DNA of 64,000 bases from Gammaproteobacteria bacterium (GTDB taxonomy: Bacteria > Pseudomonadota > Gammaproteobacteria > Burkholderiales > Gallionellaceae). The notes under the pieces are model-generated. The model saw nothing but the letters and a program-made list of their open reading frames with translations. It did no database searches and was not told where the DNA came from. Each line of letters begins with the position of its first letter. The first letter of the stretch is position 1. Location of the stretch: contig JAHJNJ010000002.1 of NCBI GenBank assembly GCA_018820925.1, forward strand, positions 1 to 64,000, given 5' to 3'. Of this stretch, positions 8,268 to 18,400 are shown one piece after another. A program made the position numbers and the translations under genes.

Positions 8268-9620
8268 ATGGACGCACCGCAACTTCCCGATAACACACAA
8301 CCTCCCGCACCGGTCACGCTGGCGCAGGCCTTCCGCTACTGGCTCAAACTCGGCTGCATCAGCTTCGGCGGCCCGGCCGGGCAGATTGCCATCATGCATC
8401 ACGATCTGGTCGAGCAGAAGCGCTGGATTTCCGAGAAACGTTTCCTGCATGCGCTCAACTATTGTATGGTGCTGCCCGGCCCCGAGGCGCAGCAGCTCGC
8501 CACTTATATCGGCTGGCTGATGCATAGAGGCAGGGGTGGCGTCATCGCCGGCACGATGTTCGTGCTGCCCTCACTGTTCATCCTCATCGCGCTGTCCTGG
8601 TTCTACATCGCGTTCGGCGATGTGCCGCTGGTGGCAGGGTTGTTCTACGGCATCAAGCCCGCAGTCACTGCCATCGTCGTGCAGGCCGCGCACCGCATCG
8701 GTTCGCGCGCGCTCAAGAACAACTGGCTGTGGGCCATCGCCGCCGCATCCTTCGTCGCCATCTTCGCGCTCAACGTGCCGTTCCCGGCCATCGTCATTGC
8801 TGCGGCAATGCTGGGTTATGTCGGCGGACGCTACCTGCCGGAGAAGTTCGCGCTCGGCGGAGGCCACGGTAAATCCAATAAATCATTCGGCACCGCGTTG
8901 ATCGACGACGACACACCCACGCCGGAACACGCGAAGTTCCGCTGGTCGGGTCTGCTCAAGGTTGCCGTACTCGGCGGATTGTTGTGGCTGCTGCCGATGG
9001 GGCTGCTGACAGTGAGTTACGGCTGGGACCACACGCTGACGCAGATGGGCTGGTTCTTCACCAAGGCCGCGCTGCTCACCTTCGGCGGCGCTTACGCGGT
9101 GCTGCCCTATGTCTATCAGGGCGCGGTCGGTCACTACGGCTGGCTCACCCCGACGCAGATGATCGATGGCCTCGCACTCGGCGAGACCACGCCGGGGCCG
9201 CTCATCATGGTGGTGGCCTTCGTCGGCTTCATCGGCGGTTACACGCAGGCGCTGTTCGGACCGGACGACTTGTTCCTGGCCGGTGCGCTCGCCGCAACGC
9301 TGGTCACCTGGTTCACCTTCCTGCCCTCGTTCATGTTCATTTTTGCGGGCGGCCCGCTGGTCGAGACCACGCACGGCGACCTCAAATTCACCGCACCGCT
9401 CACCGCGATCACGGCGGCGGTGGTGGGCGTGATCTTGAATCTGGGCTTGTTCTTCGGCTACCACGTATTGTGGCCGAAGGGGTTCGAAGGTGAGTTTGAC
9501 TGGGTGTCGGCTGTGCTTGCGCTGGCGGCGGCGGTGACGCTGTTCAGATACAAACGCGGAGTCATCGAGGTGATTGCGGGCAGTGCGGTGGTGGGACTTG
9601 TCCTGAAAACCATCCTCTAG
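8268..9620 (+). CDS. chrA: Chromate transporter ChrA, two-domain form
   Basis: The 450-residue protein contains two homologous CHR halves, each with a glycine/proline signature: FGGPAGQIAIMH near residues 35-46 with the following LPGPEAQQLATYIGW, and FGGAYAVLPYVYQGAV with LALGETTPGPLIM in the second half. A hydrophilic linker (about residues 200-220) separates them. Long-chain ChrA proteins export chromate, taken up via sulfate transporters, from the cytoplasm. The ATG at 8268 has an ideal ribosome binding site (gggaggaatc), which makes it preferable to the in-frame ATG 24 bases upstream. No chrB regulator is adjacent, so the physiological substrate remains an inference. Confidence 0.9.
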   Translation: MDAPQLPDNTQPPAPVTLAQAFRYWLKLGCISFGGPAGQIAIMHHDLVEQKRWISEKRFLHALNYCMVLPGPEAQQLATYIGWLMHRGRGGVIAGTMFVLPSLFILIALSWFYIAFGDVPLVAGLFYGIKPAVTAIVVQAAHRIGSRALKNNWLWAIAAASFVAIFALNVPFPAIVIAAAMLGYVGGRYLPEKFALGGGHGKSNKSFGTALIDDDTPTPEHAKFRWSGLLKVAVLGGLLWLLPMGLLTVSYGWDHTLTQMGWFFTKAALLTFGGAYAVLPYVYQGAVGHYGWLTPTQMIDGLALGETTPGPLIMVVAFVGFIGGYTQALFGPDDLFLAGALAATLVTWFTFLPSFMFIFAGGPLVETTHGDLKFTAPLTAITAAVVGVILNLGLFFGYHVLWPKGFEGEFDWVSAVLALAAAVTLFRYKRGVIEVIAGSAVVGLVLKTIL

Positions 9621-9631
9621 AAAACAAACAT

Positions 9632-9715
9632 TGTAGGGTGGGCACGTTTTCTGTGCCCACGCGGAGGAAAAATGAAACAACAACCGCGTGGGCACAAGAA
9701 ACGTGCCCACCCTAC
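9632..9715. repeat. Palindromic repeat, tgtagggtgggcacg type
   Basis: Two arms (tgtagggtgggcacgttttc and its near reverse complement gaaacgtgcccaccctacg) enclose a short AT-rich loop, with inner arms gtgcccacgcgg/ccgcgtgggcac. Related copies lie at 29781-29840, 35394-35473 and, as a half copy, 40258-40275. It sits between the convergent chrA and exchanger genes and might double as a terminator. Confidence 0.8.
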
Positions 9716-9730
9716 GTCAGGATTTGTTGA

Positions 9731-10807
9731 CTAGATCAAACCCATCATCACCAGCGCCACGAACGCCGCAAACAGCGCGAAGTGGCTGATACCCTCGATG
9801 GCGTTGGTCTCGCCGTCGTGCAGGTTGTTCATCACGGTGACGAAGGTGAGCAGCAGCATCCCGGCCTGAATCGGGGTCAGTGCCATGACGATGCGCTCGC
9901 CGGTGAACAGCGCGATGCCTTCGATCACCGGCAGGGTGAGCAACACGGTGGCGAGCGATGCGCCGAGCGCGATGTTGACCGTGGTCTGCATGCGGTTGTT
10001 CTGTGCGGCGCGCAGTGCGGTGAGAATCTCCGGGCTGGCGGAGATCAGCGCGACCAGCACGGCGGGGATGGACTTGGGCAGGCTGCTGCCCGCGAGTCCG
10101 GCATCCAACAACACCGACAACACTTCGGAGAGCAGGCCGACCAATATGATCGCACCGACCATCATCGCGACGTGCAGCGTATTCGGGCTGTGCGCCTCAT
10201 CGTGCACCTCTTCGTCGGTTTCGCTGGAATACTCGAAGAACTTGCGATGCTCTACCGTCTGCAAACGCAGGAAGCCGACATACATCAGCACCATCACGCA
10301 CACCGAGAACACGGAATAGAAATGCCACTGCGTATCCGGCACGAAGTCGGGGATGAACATGCCGATACCGATGGCGACCAGCAGCATGGCGACATAGGAG
10401 TTGGCCGAGGAGATGTTGTACTTGGTCTGGCCGTGCTTGAGGCCGCCGACGATGGCGGCGAGGCCGAGGATGCCGTTGATGTCGAACATTACGGCGGCGA
10501 ATACGGTGTCACGCGCCAGCGTCGGGTTGGGCGCGCCCTGCAGCAGCACGATCAGGATGACCACTTCCACCGATACGGCGGCAAGCGTCAGGATCAGCGT
10601 ACCGTAGGGTTCACCCAGGCGCATTGCCAAGACTTCGGCGTGGTGCGCGATGCGGAAGGCGACACCGATGATGGCGGCGAGGATCACCAGCAACAGCCCC
10701 CACAGGGTGACGCCGCCATGTTCGACGGCGCCGTGTTCGAGCGCGAAGCCGAGTCCGAGGACGATCAAGGCGATGGCGATGGGAAGTTCGGATTTGAGAT
10801 ATTTCAT
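9731..10807 (-). CDS. ChaA-like calcium/sodium:proton exchanger
   Basis: The 358-residue membrane protein belongs to the CaCA superfamily. The first repeat has GEPYGTLILTLAAVSVEV (about residues 65-82) and the second has SASPEILTALRAAQNN (about 255-270), the paired acidic alpha-repeats that bind the cation. Overall length and motif wording are close to E. coli ChaA (366 residues), a Na+(K+, Ca2+)/H+ antiporter active at alkaline pH. A histidine- and acid-rich loop near residue 200 (EEVHDEAHS) is on the cytoplasmic side. It is a single gene, convergent with chrA and divergent from the MITE-led gene. Confidence 0.85.
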   Translation of the reverse strand: MKYLKSELPIAIALIVLGLGFALEHGAVEHGGVTLWGLLLVILAAIIGVAFRIAHHAEVLAMRLGEPYGTLILTLAAVSVEVVILIVLLQGAPNPTLARDTVFAAVMFDINGILGLAAIVGGLKHGQTKYNISSANSYVAMLLVAIGIGMFIPDFVPDTQWHFYSVFSVCVMVLMYVGFLRLQTVEHRKFFEYSSETDEEVHDEAHSPNTLHVAMMVGAIILVGLLSEVLSVLLDAGLAGSSLPKSIPAVLVALISASPEILTALRAAQNNRMQTTVNIALGASLATVLLTLPVIEGIALFTGERIVMALTPIQAGMLLLTFVTVMNNLHDGETNAIEGISHFALFAAFVALVMMGLI

Positions 10808-10892
10808 ACGGGAGGCCTTGTTTGGATGCGCCGGATTATAACGGATGAGACAATGCGTCCGGTTTGCAACTATTTACCGGGAACAAGCAAAT

Positions 10893-11033
10893 GGGCACCT
10901 CTAATAATCCAAATTTCGTTGCAATACTGCGTTGCTCACAAAAAATAACTCCTTACATATCACACATATGCCGCGTCGCAATTTTTTGCTCGCGCCTTGT
11001 CTTGCTTAGAACTTTGAATTATTAGAGGCGCCC
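10893..11033. mobile_element. MITE-like element with 21-bp terminal inverted repeats
   Basis: The 141-base element begins gggcacctctaataatccaaa (10893-10913) and ends tttgaattattagaggcgccc (11013-11033), which pair at about 18 of 21 positions. It is flanked by aaat on both sides, consistent with a target duplication. The interior has no open frame. Its right terminal repeat carries AGAGG (11024-11028), seven bases ahead of the next gene's ATG, so the element supplies a Shine-Dalgarno sequence. Confidence 0.72.
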
Positions 11034-11035
11034 AA

Positions 11036-11650
11036 ATGAAAACGCAAATGAGATTTCCCCTGTTGGCTTCCTGTGCGCTATGCATTCTCGCAATGCTGCC
11101 GTTAAACGCAAGCGCAGAGGGCTGGTCTCTGGACGACAACGGTTCGAGGTGGGGGCAGTTTGCTTTCGGCATAGCCTCCGGCATTGTCGCGCATGAGGCG
11201 GGGCATATGCTTGTCGCGACCGCAAAAGGCTACCAGGTCAGCCACGACGGACTCTCAATCACCTATCCGGGAGCACAATATTCCCCAGCCAGCCATTTGC
11301 AGTTGGCTTCCGCCGGATTCCAGACGCAATGGGTACTGTCGGAATTGGTGTTGCGTGACCGGAATGGACGGGAACATACAAAACCGCCAGGCGATTTTGG
11401 TGCCGGTGTCGTGTGCTCCTATATCGGGGTTTCATTTGCCTACCTGACCTTTCTGAAGAATCAGCAACAGGGGGATGTGTACGGCATGTCCGATGCGACA
11501 GGCCTGTCGCGCGACCGGATCGCCCTGATGATGGCCATTCCGGCCGTGCTGGATGCCTGGCGCTTGTTCGGAGACGACGTGCCGCAATGGGTGCCCACGC
11601 TCTCGGTGGCGAGCAAGGGAATCGGCGCGGCCTGGATATGGACTTATTAG
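11036..11650 (+). CDS. Secreted or membrane-anchored HEAGH zincin-like protein, unknown
   Basis: The 204-residue protein has an N-terminal signal peptide (cleavage near ASA-E, about residue 28) and a hydrophobic segment containing HEAGH at residues 53-57, an HExxH zinc-protease motif embedded in IASGIVAHEAGHMLVATAKG. Further hydrophobic stretches near 120-140 and 160-180 suggest membrane association, reminiscent of site-2 protease-like folds, but no NPDG-type second motif is visible. I do not recognise the family. Translation starts three bases after the MITE-like element, whose terminal repeat supplies the ribosome binding site. A short inverted repeat follows the gene. Confidence 0.7.
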   Translation: MKTQMRFPLLASCALCILAMLPLNASAEGWSLDDNGSRWGQFAFGIASGIVAHEAGHMLVATAKGYQVSHDGLSITYPGAQYSPASHLQLASAGFQTQWVLSELVLRDRNGREHTKPPGDFGAGVVCSYIGVSFAYLTFLKNQQQGDVYGMSDATGLSRDRIALMMAIPAVLDAWRLFGDDVPQWVPTLSVASKGIGAAWIWTY

Positions 11651-11652
11651 TT

Positions 11653-11719
11653 TCGGGAACGCCGACGTCCCGTCGGCCTATGACATCAAAAACTGCCGAC
11701 GGGACGTCGGCGCTCCCGG
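11653..11719. repeat. Inverted repeat between convergent genes
   Basis: Arms cgggaacgccgacgtcccgt and acgggacgtcggcgctcccg are nearly perfect reverse complements with a loop of about 20 bases. It lies between the HEAGH gene and folA, ends two bases before the folA stop, and may act as a two-way transcription stop; it looks like one more REP-type palindrome. Confidence 0.7.
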
Positions 11720-11720
11720 A

Positions 11721-12209
11721 TTATTTCCTGCGGTAGGTCACAAAATGGTATTCGAGGGGCTGCGGCGTTTCCTGCGAACGCACTTCGCGCGAAGCTTCCT
11801 GCCAGACACTTGCATCGAATTCGGGGAAATGCGCATCGCCTTCCACATCCTGCTGAATCTCGGTGATGTACAGCGTATCCACCAGCGATACGGCCTGCCG
11901 GTAGAGATCGGCACCGCCCACAATAAAAATCTCCGGGTCTCCCGCGCAAACGTCAATTGCCTCCTGCAGCGAATGCGCAATGGTGCAACCTTCGATTTTC
12001 AATTCTGCGTTGCGCGTAACGACCACCGTGGTGCGTCCGGGTAACGGTTTGCCGATGGAATCGAATGTTTTGCGCCCCATGATCATGTGATGCCCCATGG
12101 TCAGGGTCTTGAAGTGTTTCAAGTCTTCCGGGCAGCGCCAGGGCAGCGTGTTGTTGACGCCGATGGTGCGATTGCGCGCCATGGCGACGATGATGGAGAG
12201 CTTGCTCAT
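11721..12209 (-). CDS. folA: Dihydrofolate reductase
   Basis: The 162-residue protein is a full-length bacterial DHFR. It begins [20 protein letters not shown] with the [14 protein letters not shown] active-site segment (aspartate near residue 30), then [15 protein letters not shown] for NADPH binding, and ends in YHFVTYRRK. It reduces dihydrofolate to tetrahydrofolate and regenerates the cofactor consumed by thymidylate synthase. The ATG at 12209 overlaps the thyA stop by four bases (ATGA), so the two genes are translationally coupled. Confidence 0.96.
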   Translation of the reverse strand: MSKLSIIVAMARNRTIGVNNTLPWRCPEDLKHFKTLTMGHHMIMGRKTFDSIGKPLPGRTTVVVTRNAELKIEGCTIAHSLQEAIDVCAGDPEIFIVGGADLYRQAVSLVDTLYITEIQQDVEGDAHFPEFDASVWQEASREVRSQETPQPLEYHFVTYRRK

Positions 12210-13000
12210 ACGGCGACGGGGGCTTTGATCGCGGGAAGCGGGTCGTAGCCTTCCAGCGTGAAGTCTTCGAACCTGAAGCCGAAAATGTCTTTGATCTCGG
12301 GGTTGATCTTCATCGTCGGCAACGGCCGTGGTTCGCGCGACAACTGCAGTTGTGTCTGCTCCATGTGGTTCGAATACAAATGCGCGTCGCCGAAGGTATG
12401 CACGAAATCGCCGTATTCCAGGCCGCACACCTGCGCCATCATCATGGTCAGCAGCGCATAACTGGCGATGTTGAACGGCACGCCGAGGAAGATATCTGCG
12501 CTGCGCTGGTACAACTGGCAGGACAATTTCCCGTCTGCCACATAGAACTGGAAGAAGGCATGGCAGGGTGCCAGCGCCATTTTGTTCAGTTCGCCCACGT
12601 TCCAGGCAGAGACGATGATGCGGCGCGAATCCGGGTTGTGCTTGATCTGCTCGACGGCATCCCATATCTGGTCGATCACTCGGCCGTCCACCGACTCCCA
12701 TGAACGCCATTGCTTGCCATACACCGGGCCGAGCTCGCCGTTCTCGTCCGCCCATTCGTCCCAGATGCTGACCCCGTTGTCCTTGAGGTATTTCGTGTTG
12801 GTGCTGCCCTGCAAGAACCACAGCAGTTCATGGATGATGGATTTCAGGTGGCATTTCTTGGTGGTGACCAGCGGAAAGCCCTGTGCCAGGTCGAAGCGCA
12901 TCTGGTAGCCGAACACGCTGGTGGTGCCGGTGCCGGTGCGGTCGGATTTTTTCGTTCCCTTTTCGAGGACGTGCTGCATTAATTCGAGGTATTGGCGCAT
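12206..13000 (-). CDS. thyA: Thymidylate synthase
   Basis: The 264-residue product equals E. coli ThyA in length. It starts [18 protein letters not shown], contains the catalytic cysteine in [12 protein letters not shown] (about residue 146) and the folate/dUMP loop [13 protein letters not shown], and ends with [18 protein letters not shown]. It methylates dUMP to dTMP with methylene-tetrahydrofolate. I use the ATG at 13000 because upstream in-frame sequence has no family likeness and overlaps pepA antisense. thyA is first in a two-gene operon with folA and diverges from pepA. Confidence 0.96.
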   Translation of the reverse strand: MRQYLELMQHVLEKGTKKSDRTGTGTTSVFGYQMRFDLAQGFPLVTTKKCHLKSIIHELLWFLQGSTNTKYLKDNGVSIWDEWADENGELGPVYGKQWRSWESVDGRVIDQIWDAVEQIKHNPDSRRIIVSAWNVGELNKMALAPCHAFFQFYVADGKLSCQLYQRSADIFLGVPFNIASYALLTMMMAQVCGLEYGDFVHTFGDAHLYSNHMEQTQLQLSREPRPLPTMKINPEIKDIFGFRFEDFTLEGYDPLPAIKAPVAV

Positions 13001-13011
13001 GGTGTAGCCCG

Positions 13012-13017
13012 TATAAT
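13012..13017 (+). promoter_or_regulatory. Candidate -10 element of pepA
   Basis: A perfect TATAAT lies 32 bases before the pepA start in the thyA-pepA divergent gap. No convincing -35 at the right distance is visible, so this is only a candidate. Confidence 0.3.
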
Positions 13018-13049
13018 CGCGGCGTTTTATGACTAATTTAGAGGACGTA

Positions 13050-14555
13050 ATGCTAGCACAACTGACCCTGACTCCCGCTTTGCCCAAGACATTGAATGCC
13101 ACGCACTTGCTGGTGCTACTGCCAAAGGCCAAGGTTTTGCCCAAGGATATTCTGCACGGCGACTTGCTTGCCAGCATTCTCAAGCGCCGCGACATGAAGG
13201 CGGATGAACTCGCCAAGTCGCCGGTCGCTGCCAATGCCGCCAACGGCACGCTGGTGGCGTGGGCGATGGTCGATTTCGACAAGGATACTTTCGCGCAGCA
13301 GGTGCAGGTGCGCAAAGGCTTGCAACTGCTGCTGGAAGAGCAGCCGAAGACCATTGCGATAGCCGTGTCTGGCAGCCATGCGCAACGTGCCGCCGAACTG
13401 GCTGTATACGGTGCCTGGGTGAATGGAGCGTTGTTGCCGGTGCACAAGAAGAAGGACGAACGCAAACCGCTGCAGAAGATCGAGGTGTACGGCTTGGATG
13501 TAGGGGCGAATTCATTCGCCCATGGCAGCAAGAGCGGGCGAATCAATTCGCCCCTACAGGCGGCAAGCAATAAAGTGTTCGATGCGTTGAAGGCGCAGGC
13601 CGCCGGCAACCTGCTGTGCCGCGAACTGACCGTGCTGCCGCCCAACGAACTCACACCGGGGCAATACCGCGTTCGCGTGAAGAAGCTGGCGCAGGCCAAC
13701 GGCTGGAAACTTGAAGAGTTCACCATGCCAAAATTGCGCAAGATGGGCGCAGGGGCGTTCGTCGCGGTGGCGCAGGGCAGCGATCCGGAAGACGCAGCCA
13801 TCGTGCATCTGACTTACAAGCACCCGAAAGCGAAGCAGACCGTGGCGCTGGTGGGCAAGGGCATCTGCTTTGACACCGGCGGCCACAACCTCAAGCCTTC
13901 GCGCTACATGCACAATATGCACGAGGACATGAACGGCTCGGCGGTCACGCTCGGCATCCTGCTTGCCGCCTCGCAGCAGAAATTGCCCGTGAACATCGAT
14001 TGCTGGCTGGCGCTGGCGCAGAACCACATCAGCCCCAAGGCCTACAAGCAGAACGACATCGTCAAGGCGCTCAACGGCACCAGCATCGAAGTGATGCATA
14101 CCGATGCCGAGGGCCGCATGGTGCTGGCGGATACGCTCACGCTGGCTTCGCGCGCCAAACCGAACCTGATGATCGATTTCGCCACGCTGACTGGTAGCAT
14201 GGCGACGGCGCTGGGGGCGCGTTACAGCGGCGTGTTCGGCACGACTGATGCGTTGGCGCAGCGTGCGGTGAACGCGGGCAAGCAAAGCGGCGAACGCCTG
14301 TGCGCTTTCCCGATGGACGAGGATTACGAGGTCGCGCTGGATTCCAAAGTCGCCGACATCAAGCAATGCACGCTGGACGGCGAAGCCGACCACATTCTCG
14401 CCACGCGCTTCCTCAAACGTTTTGTCGAGTACGACACACCCTGGCTGCATGTGGACTTGTCGGCCAGCCGCTGCGAAGGCGGGCTGGGCAGTGTTGCATC
14501 CGAGGTAACCGGGTTTGGCGTGGGTTGGGGTTTGAGGATGCTGCAGGAAAAATAG
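13050..14555 (+). CDS. M17 leucyl aminopeptidase family protein
   Basis: The 501-residue protein carries the M17 catalytic domain: [16 protein letters not shown], the [17 protein letters not shown] active-site segment (family form is NTDAEGRL; here the first residue is His) and [15 protein letters not shown]. It removes N-terminal amino acids from peptides in the cytosol with two divalent metals. The ATG at 13050 is preferred over the one at 13029 because gagga lies just before it. Residues about 150-170 are encoded by a REP-type inverted repeat read in frame, between the N-terminal and catalytic domains. Its stop codon is part of a bidirectional terminator. Confidence 0.9.
   Translation: MLAQLTLTPALPKTLNATHLLVLLPKAKVLPKDILHGDLLASILKRRDMKADELAKSPVAANAANGTLVAWAMVDFDKDTFAQQVQVRKGLQLLLEEQPKTIAIAVSGSHAQRAAELAVYGAWVNGALLPVHKKKDERKPLQKIEVYGLDVGANSFAHGSKSGRINSPLQAASNKVFDALKAQAAGNLLCRELTVLPPNELTPGQYRVRVKKLAQANGWKLEEFTMPKLRKMGAGAFVAVAQGSDPEDAAIVHLTYKHPKAKQTVALVGKGICFDTGGHNLKPSRYMHNMHEDMNGSAVTLGILLAASQQKLPVNIDCWLALAQNHISPKAYKQNDIVKALNGTSIEVMHTDAEGRMVLADTLTLASRAKPNLMIDFATLTGSMATALGARYSGVFGTTDALAQRAVNAGKQSGERLCAFPMDEDYEVALDSKVADIKQCTLDGEADHILATRFLKRFVEYDTPWLHVDLSASRCEGGLGSVASEVTGFGVGWGLRMLQEK
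13499..13558. repeat. REP-type inverted repeat inside pepA
   Basis: Arms tgtaggggcgaattcattcg and cgaatcaattcgcccctaca are near reverse complements 20 bases apart. It belongs to the same family as the intergenic copies at 19129-19187, 21158-21216 and 63031-63090, in which t replaces one g (taggtgcgaa). The 60-base length keeps the reading frame. Confidence 0.85.
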
Positions 14556-14581
14556 GCCGGAACGATTAGCCCCGGCCTATT
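14551..14581. terminator. Bidirectional terminator overlapping two stop codons
   Basis: The 10-base stem aataggccgg / ccggcctatt with an 11-base loop lies between convergent genes. The pepA stop (14553-14555) is in the left arm and the EEP gene stop (14577-14579) is in the right arm. A-rich sequence precedes and short T-runs follow, so it could stop transcription from both sides. Confidence 0.7.
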
Positions 14582-15350
14582 TGGTGAATTCGAGTTCCGC
14601 GATCAGGATGTGGTGATCCGACGCACTCGTCGGCTTCACCGTATAGCGCACCGGGCGCAGGTGGCGGCTGTGGAATATATGGTCGAGCACGTAAGGACGA
14701 TGGCGCCAGGTGACTTCTTCTGTTTGCACGGTTTGATAACCGATCTCGCCGAACTGGCGAATCAGCGAATCGCGGTTGCTGACATTGAAATCGCCCGCTA
14801 TCAGTGCGGGGCCGCTGGCGCGGCGCAGTTGCTCGATGACGAGTTTGCGTTGATCGAGATGCAATTCGCTCGATGAATTGAGCATGAAGTACGCCAGCAA
14901 GTGCACGTTGAAAAGGTTCACATCGTGTCCGTGCAGCGTGGTCGTGGCGCCAATGAGCAGACGGTCGGTCGGCGTCGTTTTCCTGCCTTCGAATTCGAAT
15001 TCGATGGGCGGCGAAGGCAGGTCGACGCGGAAGGTGCCGCGCAACGGCGTCCTGGAAAAGATGGCCAGCCCGATGCCGAACGGCAACTCGCGCGGATCGG
15101 CTTTCGGATAGGAAAAATAACCGTGATAGTCTTTGAGCGCCGCGCTCAGCCGGGTGTAATTGGGTGGCGGTTCGATCTGTTTGCCGCCCGGCAGGGCATG
15201 CTCCACCTCCTGCAGTATGACGATATCAGCGTTGTGTTTGCGTATCTCTGCAATGGTCAGTTCCAGATCGATAGGGGCGGGGCCGGTGTTGCCTTCCTCC
15301 CATATCTGGCCGAACTGCATGTTGAACTGCATGACTTTGAATGTGCTCAT
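14577..15350 (-). CDS. Endonuclease/exonuclease/phosphatase (EEP) family protein
   Basis: The 257-residue protein has the EEP fold motifs: MQFNMQFGQIW at the start, ILQEVEH (metal-binding glutamate, about residue 48), LIAGDFNVSNRDS (about 183-195) and the C-terminal SASDHHILIAELEF with the catalytic Asp-His pair. Members hydrolyse phosphodiester bonds in DNA, RNA, lipids or sugar phosphates; the substrate here cannot be told. No signal peptide is seen, so it is probably cytoplasmic. It is a single gene convergent with pepA. Confidence 0.85.
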   Translation of the reverse strand: MSTFKVMQFNMQFGQIWEEGNTGPAPIDLELTIAEIRKHNADIVILQEVEHALPGGKQIEPPPNYTRLSAALKDYHGYFSYPKADPRELPFGIGLAIFSRTPLRGTFRVDLPSPPIEFEFEGRKTTPTDRLLIGATTTLHGHDVNLFNVHLLAYFMLNSSSELHLDQRKLVIEQLRRASGPALIAGDFNVSNRDSLIRQFGEIGYQTVQTEEVTWRHRPYVLDHIFHSRHLRPVRYTVKPTSASDHHILIAELEFTK

Positions 15351-15440
15351 GGGTGCCTATGATGCCATTGCTATCGCTTCAAGCAAACTGTTGTCTTTCA
15401 AATCGCATTTTGCCAGTTCAAATTCCAGAACATACCCACC

Positions 15441-18400
15441 CTACTTTCTTTTCAGCAGTTTCTCAAATTCTTCTGCCGGCACAGGCGGGCTGGTGAGATA
15501 GCCCTGATACATGTCGCAACCTTTGGCTTGCAGAAAGCTCAGCTGTTCCAGCGTTTCCACGCCTTCGGCCAGTACCTTGAATCCCAGGGAGTGGCCCATG
15601 GCGATGATGGTGGCGGCGATTTCCATGTCGTCCTGATGGAACGGGATGTCGTCGACGAAGCTCTTGTCGATCTTCAGGATATCGAGCGGGAAACGCTTGA
15701 GGTAGGCAAGCGAAGAATAGCCGGTGCCGAAATCGTCGATGGCCAGGCGGATATCCAGCGCCCGCAGCAGGTGCAGCATTTTGACGGCATCTTCTTCATG
15801 TTGCATCAGGGCGCTCTCGGTCAGTTCCAGTTCCAGGCGTTCGGCGGGGAACCCGGTTTCAGCCAGCACCCTGGAGACCACGTCCACGATGTTGCCGCGC
15901 TGGAATTGGTGCGGGGACAGGTTGACTGCCATTGTCTTGAATGGCAGTCCGATTTGGATCCAGCGCCTGCCTTGCAGGCAGGCTTCCTTTAACACCCATT
16001 CGCCGATGCTGCCGATCAGCCCCGATTCCTCTGCCAGCGGGATAAAGTCGACGGGTGAAATCAGGCCCCGTTGCGGATCCTGCCAGCGCACCAGGGCTTC
16101 CGCGCCGATGATGCGACCGGTGGCGATGTCCACCTGCGGCTGGTAATAGACGCGCAACTGGTTGGTCGTGATCGCGTAGCGCAGGCGGGTTTCCATTTCG
16201 AGATATTCGCCGGAAGTGCGCGTCAGCGCTTCGGTATAGAACTGATAGGTGTTGCGCCCTTGTTGCTTGGCTTGATGCATGGCGGCATCAGCATGCTGGA
16301 TCAACTGATCCGCTTTGTTGCCGTCGTTCGGGAAAACACTGATCCCGATACTGGCGCCGACAAAGATTTCCTGTCCTCCCGACAGCACAAAGGGTTGCAT
16401 CAGTAATTCGAGCAATGAGCGCGCCACAATGGCGGCATCCTCCGGGTTATCCATATTTTCAAGAACCAGCAAAAACTCATCGCCGCCAAGACGGGCCAGC
16501 ATGTCCTCGCTGCGCATGTGCATGATCAGGCGTTCTGTCAGTTTGATCAGCAGTTCATCGCCGACCGGATAGCCCAGGCTGTCGTTGATGTTCTTGAATC
16601 TGTCCAGATCGAGGTAAAGCACGCCGACGCGAAGAGAGTTACGTTGTGCCTGCGCGAGTGTGTGGGCGAGGTGCGACTGCAATAACAGGCGGTTGGGCAG
16701 GTTGGTGAGCGGGTCGTAATGCGCCAGATGCTCCAGTTGCGTTTCGGATTGTTTGAGTTGGCTGAGGTCCGAGAACACTCCAACATAACGCGTGGTTTCG
16801 CCCTGGTCATTGCGCACGGCACTGATGGTCAGCCACTCCGGATAGGTTTCGCCATTCTTGCGCCGGTTCCAGATCTCTCCCTGCCAGAATCCTTCGGCCT
16901 TGATACTGGCCCACATGCTTTGGTAAAAATCCTTTTTCTGGCGGCCGGAGTGGAGGATGCTCGGGTTCTTTCCAAGCACCTCTGCCTCCTCGTAACCGGT
17001 GATTTTCAGGAACGCACGGTTTACCGCCAACATGCGCCCGTCGAGGTCGGTGATCATAACCCCGTCGTGGCTGCTCTCGAATACTGTGGCGGCTTGGCGG
17101 AGTGCATCTTCGGTCTGTTTACGCTCGCTGGTATCGCGGAACAGACCCATCAGGTGAGCCTTGCCGCCGATCATGATAGGTGCGGAATTGACGTCTGCGA
17201 AAAATATGGAGCCATCCTTGCGTTTTACGGGCACGTTGGGCAACAACGTGATTTCACCGGCCAACTGTCTGTTAAACCCCGCTTCGATATTGGATAGCTC
17301 CTCTGCGGGGTGGATTTCATTCACGCCGATATTGAGGATTTCCTCGTGGCTGTATCCCAGCATGCGTTCGATTGCCGGGTTCGCCATGACGAATCTTCTT
17401 GTTTCGGCATCCGCAAGCAGGATCCCGTCTATCGCGTTGGTAAAGATGTTGCGAAAGCGATCTTCGCTTTCACGCAATGCCTGCTCGGCCAGTTTGCGCT
17501 CGGTGATGTCGTCATTGACTACAACGAATTCTCCCTGCGCCGGGCTGTAGATGGAAAACGAAAACCATTTTCCCAGCGCGGCCAGGTAGTGTTCCCAGCG
17601 GGTGGATTTGCCGGTTTGGGCTACCTTGCCGAATACCTCAAGCGAATCCGGATTGTCTTCGCAATAGCCGGGAATGACCTCGCTGACCTTTTTGCCCACG
17701 ACATCTTTCAGTCCGGTGGTTTGTGCAAAGGCAGGATTGACGGCGATGAACTCGTAATCAACGGGAGCGCCGTTCCGGAAAATCATCCGGTAGTGGGCAA
17801 CGCCATTCAGCATGTTCTCGAACAACGAGCGGTAAGTTGCCTCGCTTTCGCGTAAAGCCTGCTCAGTTCGTTTGCGCTCGGTGATGTCCTCAATCATTGC
17901 AACGATATGGTTCGCCTTGCCATCTGCCCCTCGCGTGCATTTAACATCGAGGTTGACGGTAAGAAGCGATCCGTCTTTGCGCATGAAACGTTTTTCCAGT
18001 GAGTAGCCGTCGATTTTTCCGGTTTTCATCTGGTCGAATTGTTCGACGTTGCTGGATAAATCGTCGGGGTAAGTGATGTCCGCCCAGGTGGTATGCAACA
18101 ACTCCTCGCGCGAGTAGCCCAGCATGTCGCACAGATGGTCGTTGACATACAGCCACGCCTTGCTTTCCGGCGCACTGATCGCCATGCCGATGAAAGGCAG
18201 GTCGTAGAACAACTTGAGTTGTTTGTCTTTCTCTGAGGTTTGGGTAACCAAAGCTCGAACCAGCAGATGAAGCAGCAATGTCGTAACGATGACAAAAGCG
18301 AAGCCTTTGAACATGCTGATCTGCATTAGCAATTGCGGGTCGGGCACGGCCAGCGCCAACAGCTTGTCGGATGAAAAAATCCACAGGCCGGCAAATGCCG

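Noticed and set aside
12998-13801. N-terminal extension of ThyA
   Set aside because: The in-frame upstream stretch is antisense to pepA and does not resemble thymidylate synthase; the ATG at 13000 gives the standard 264 residues.
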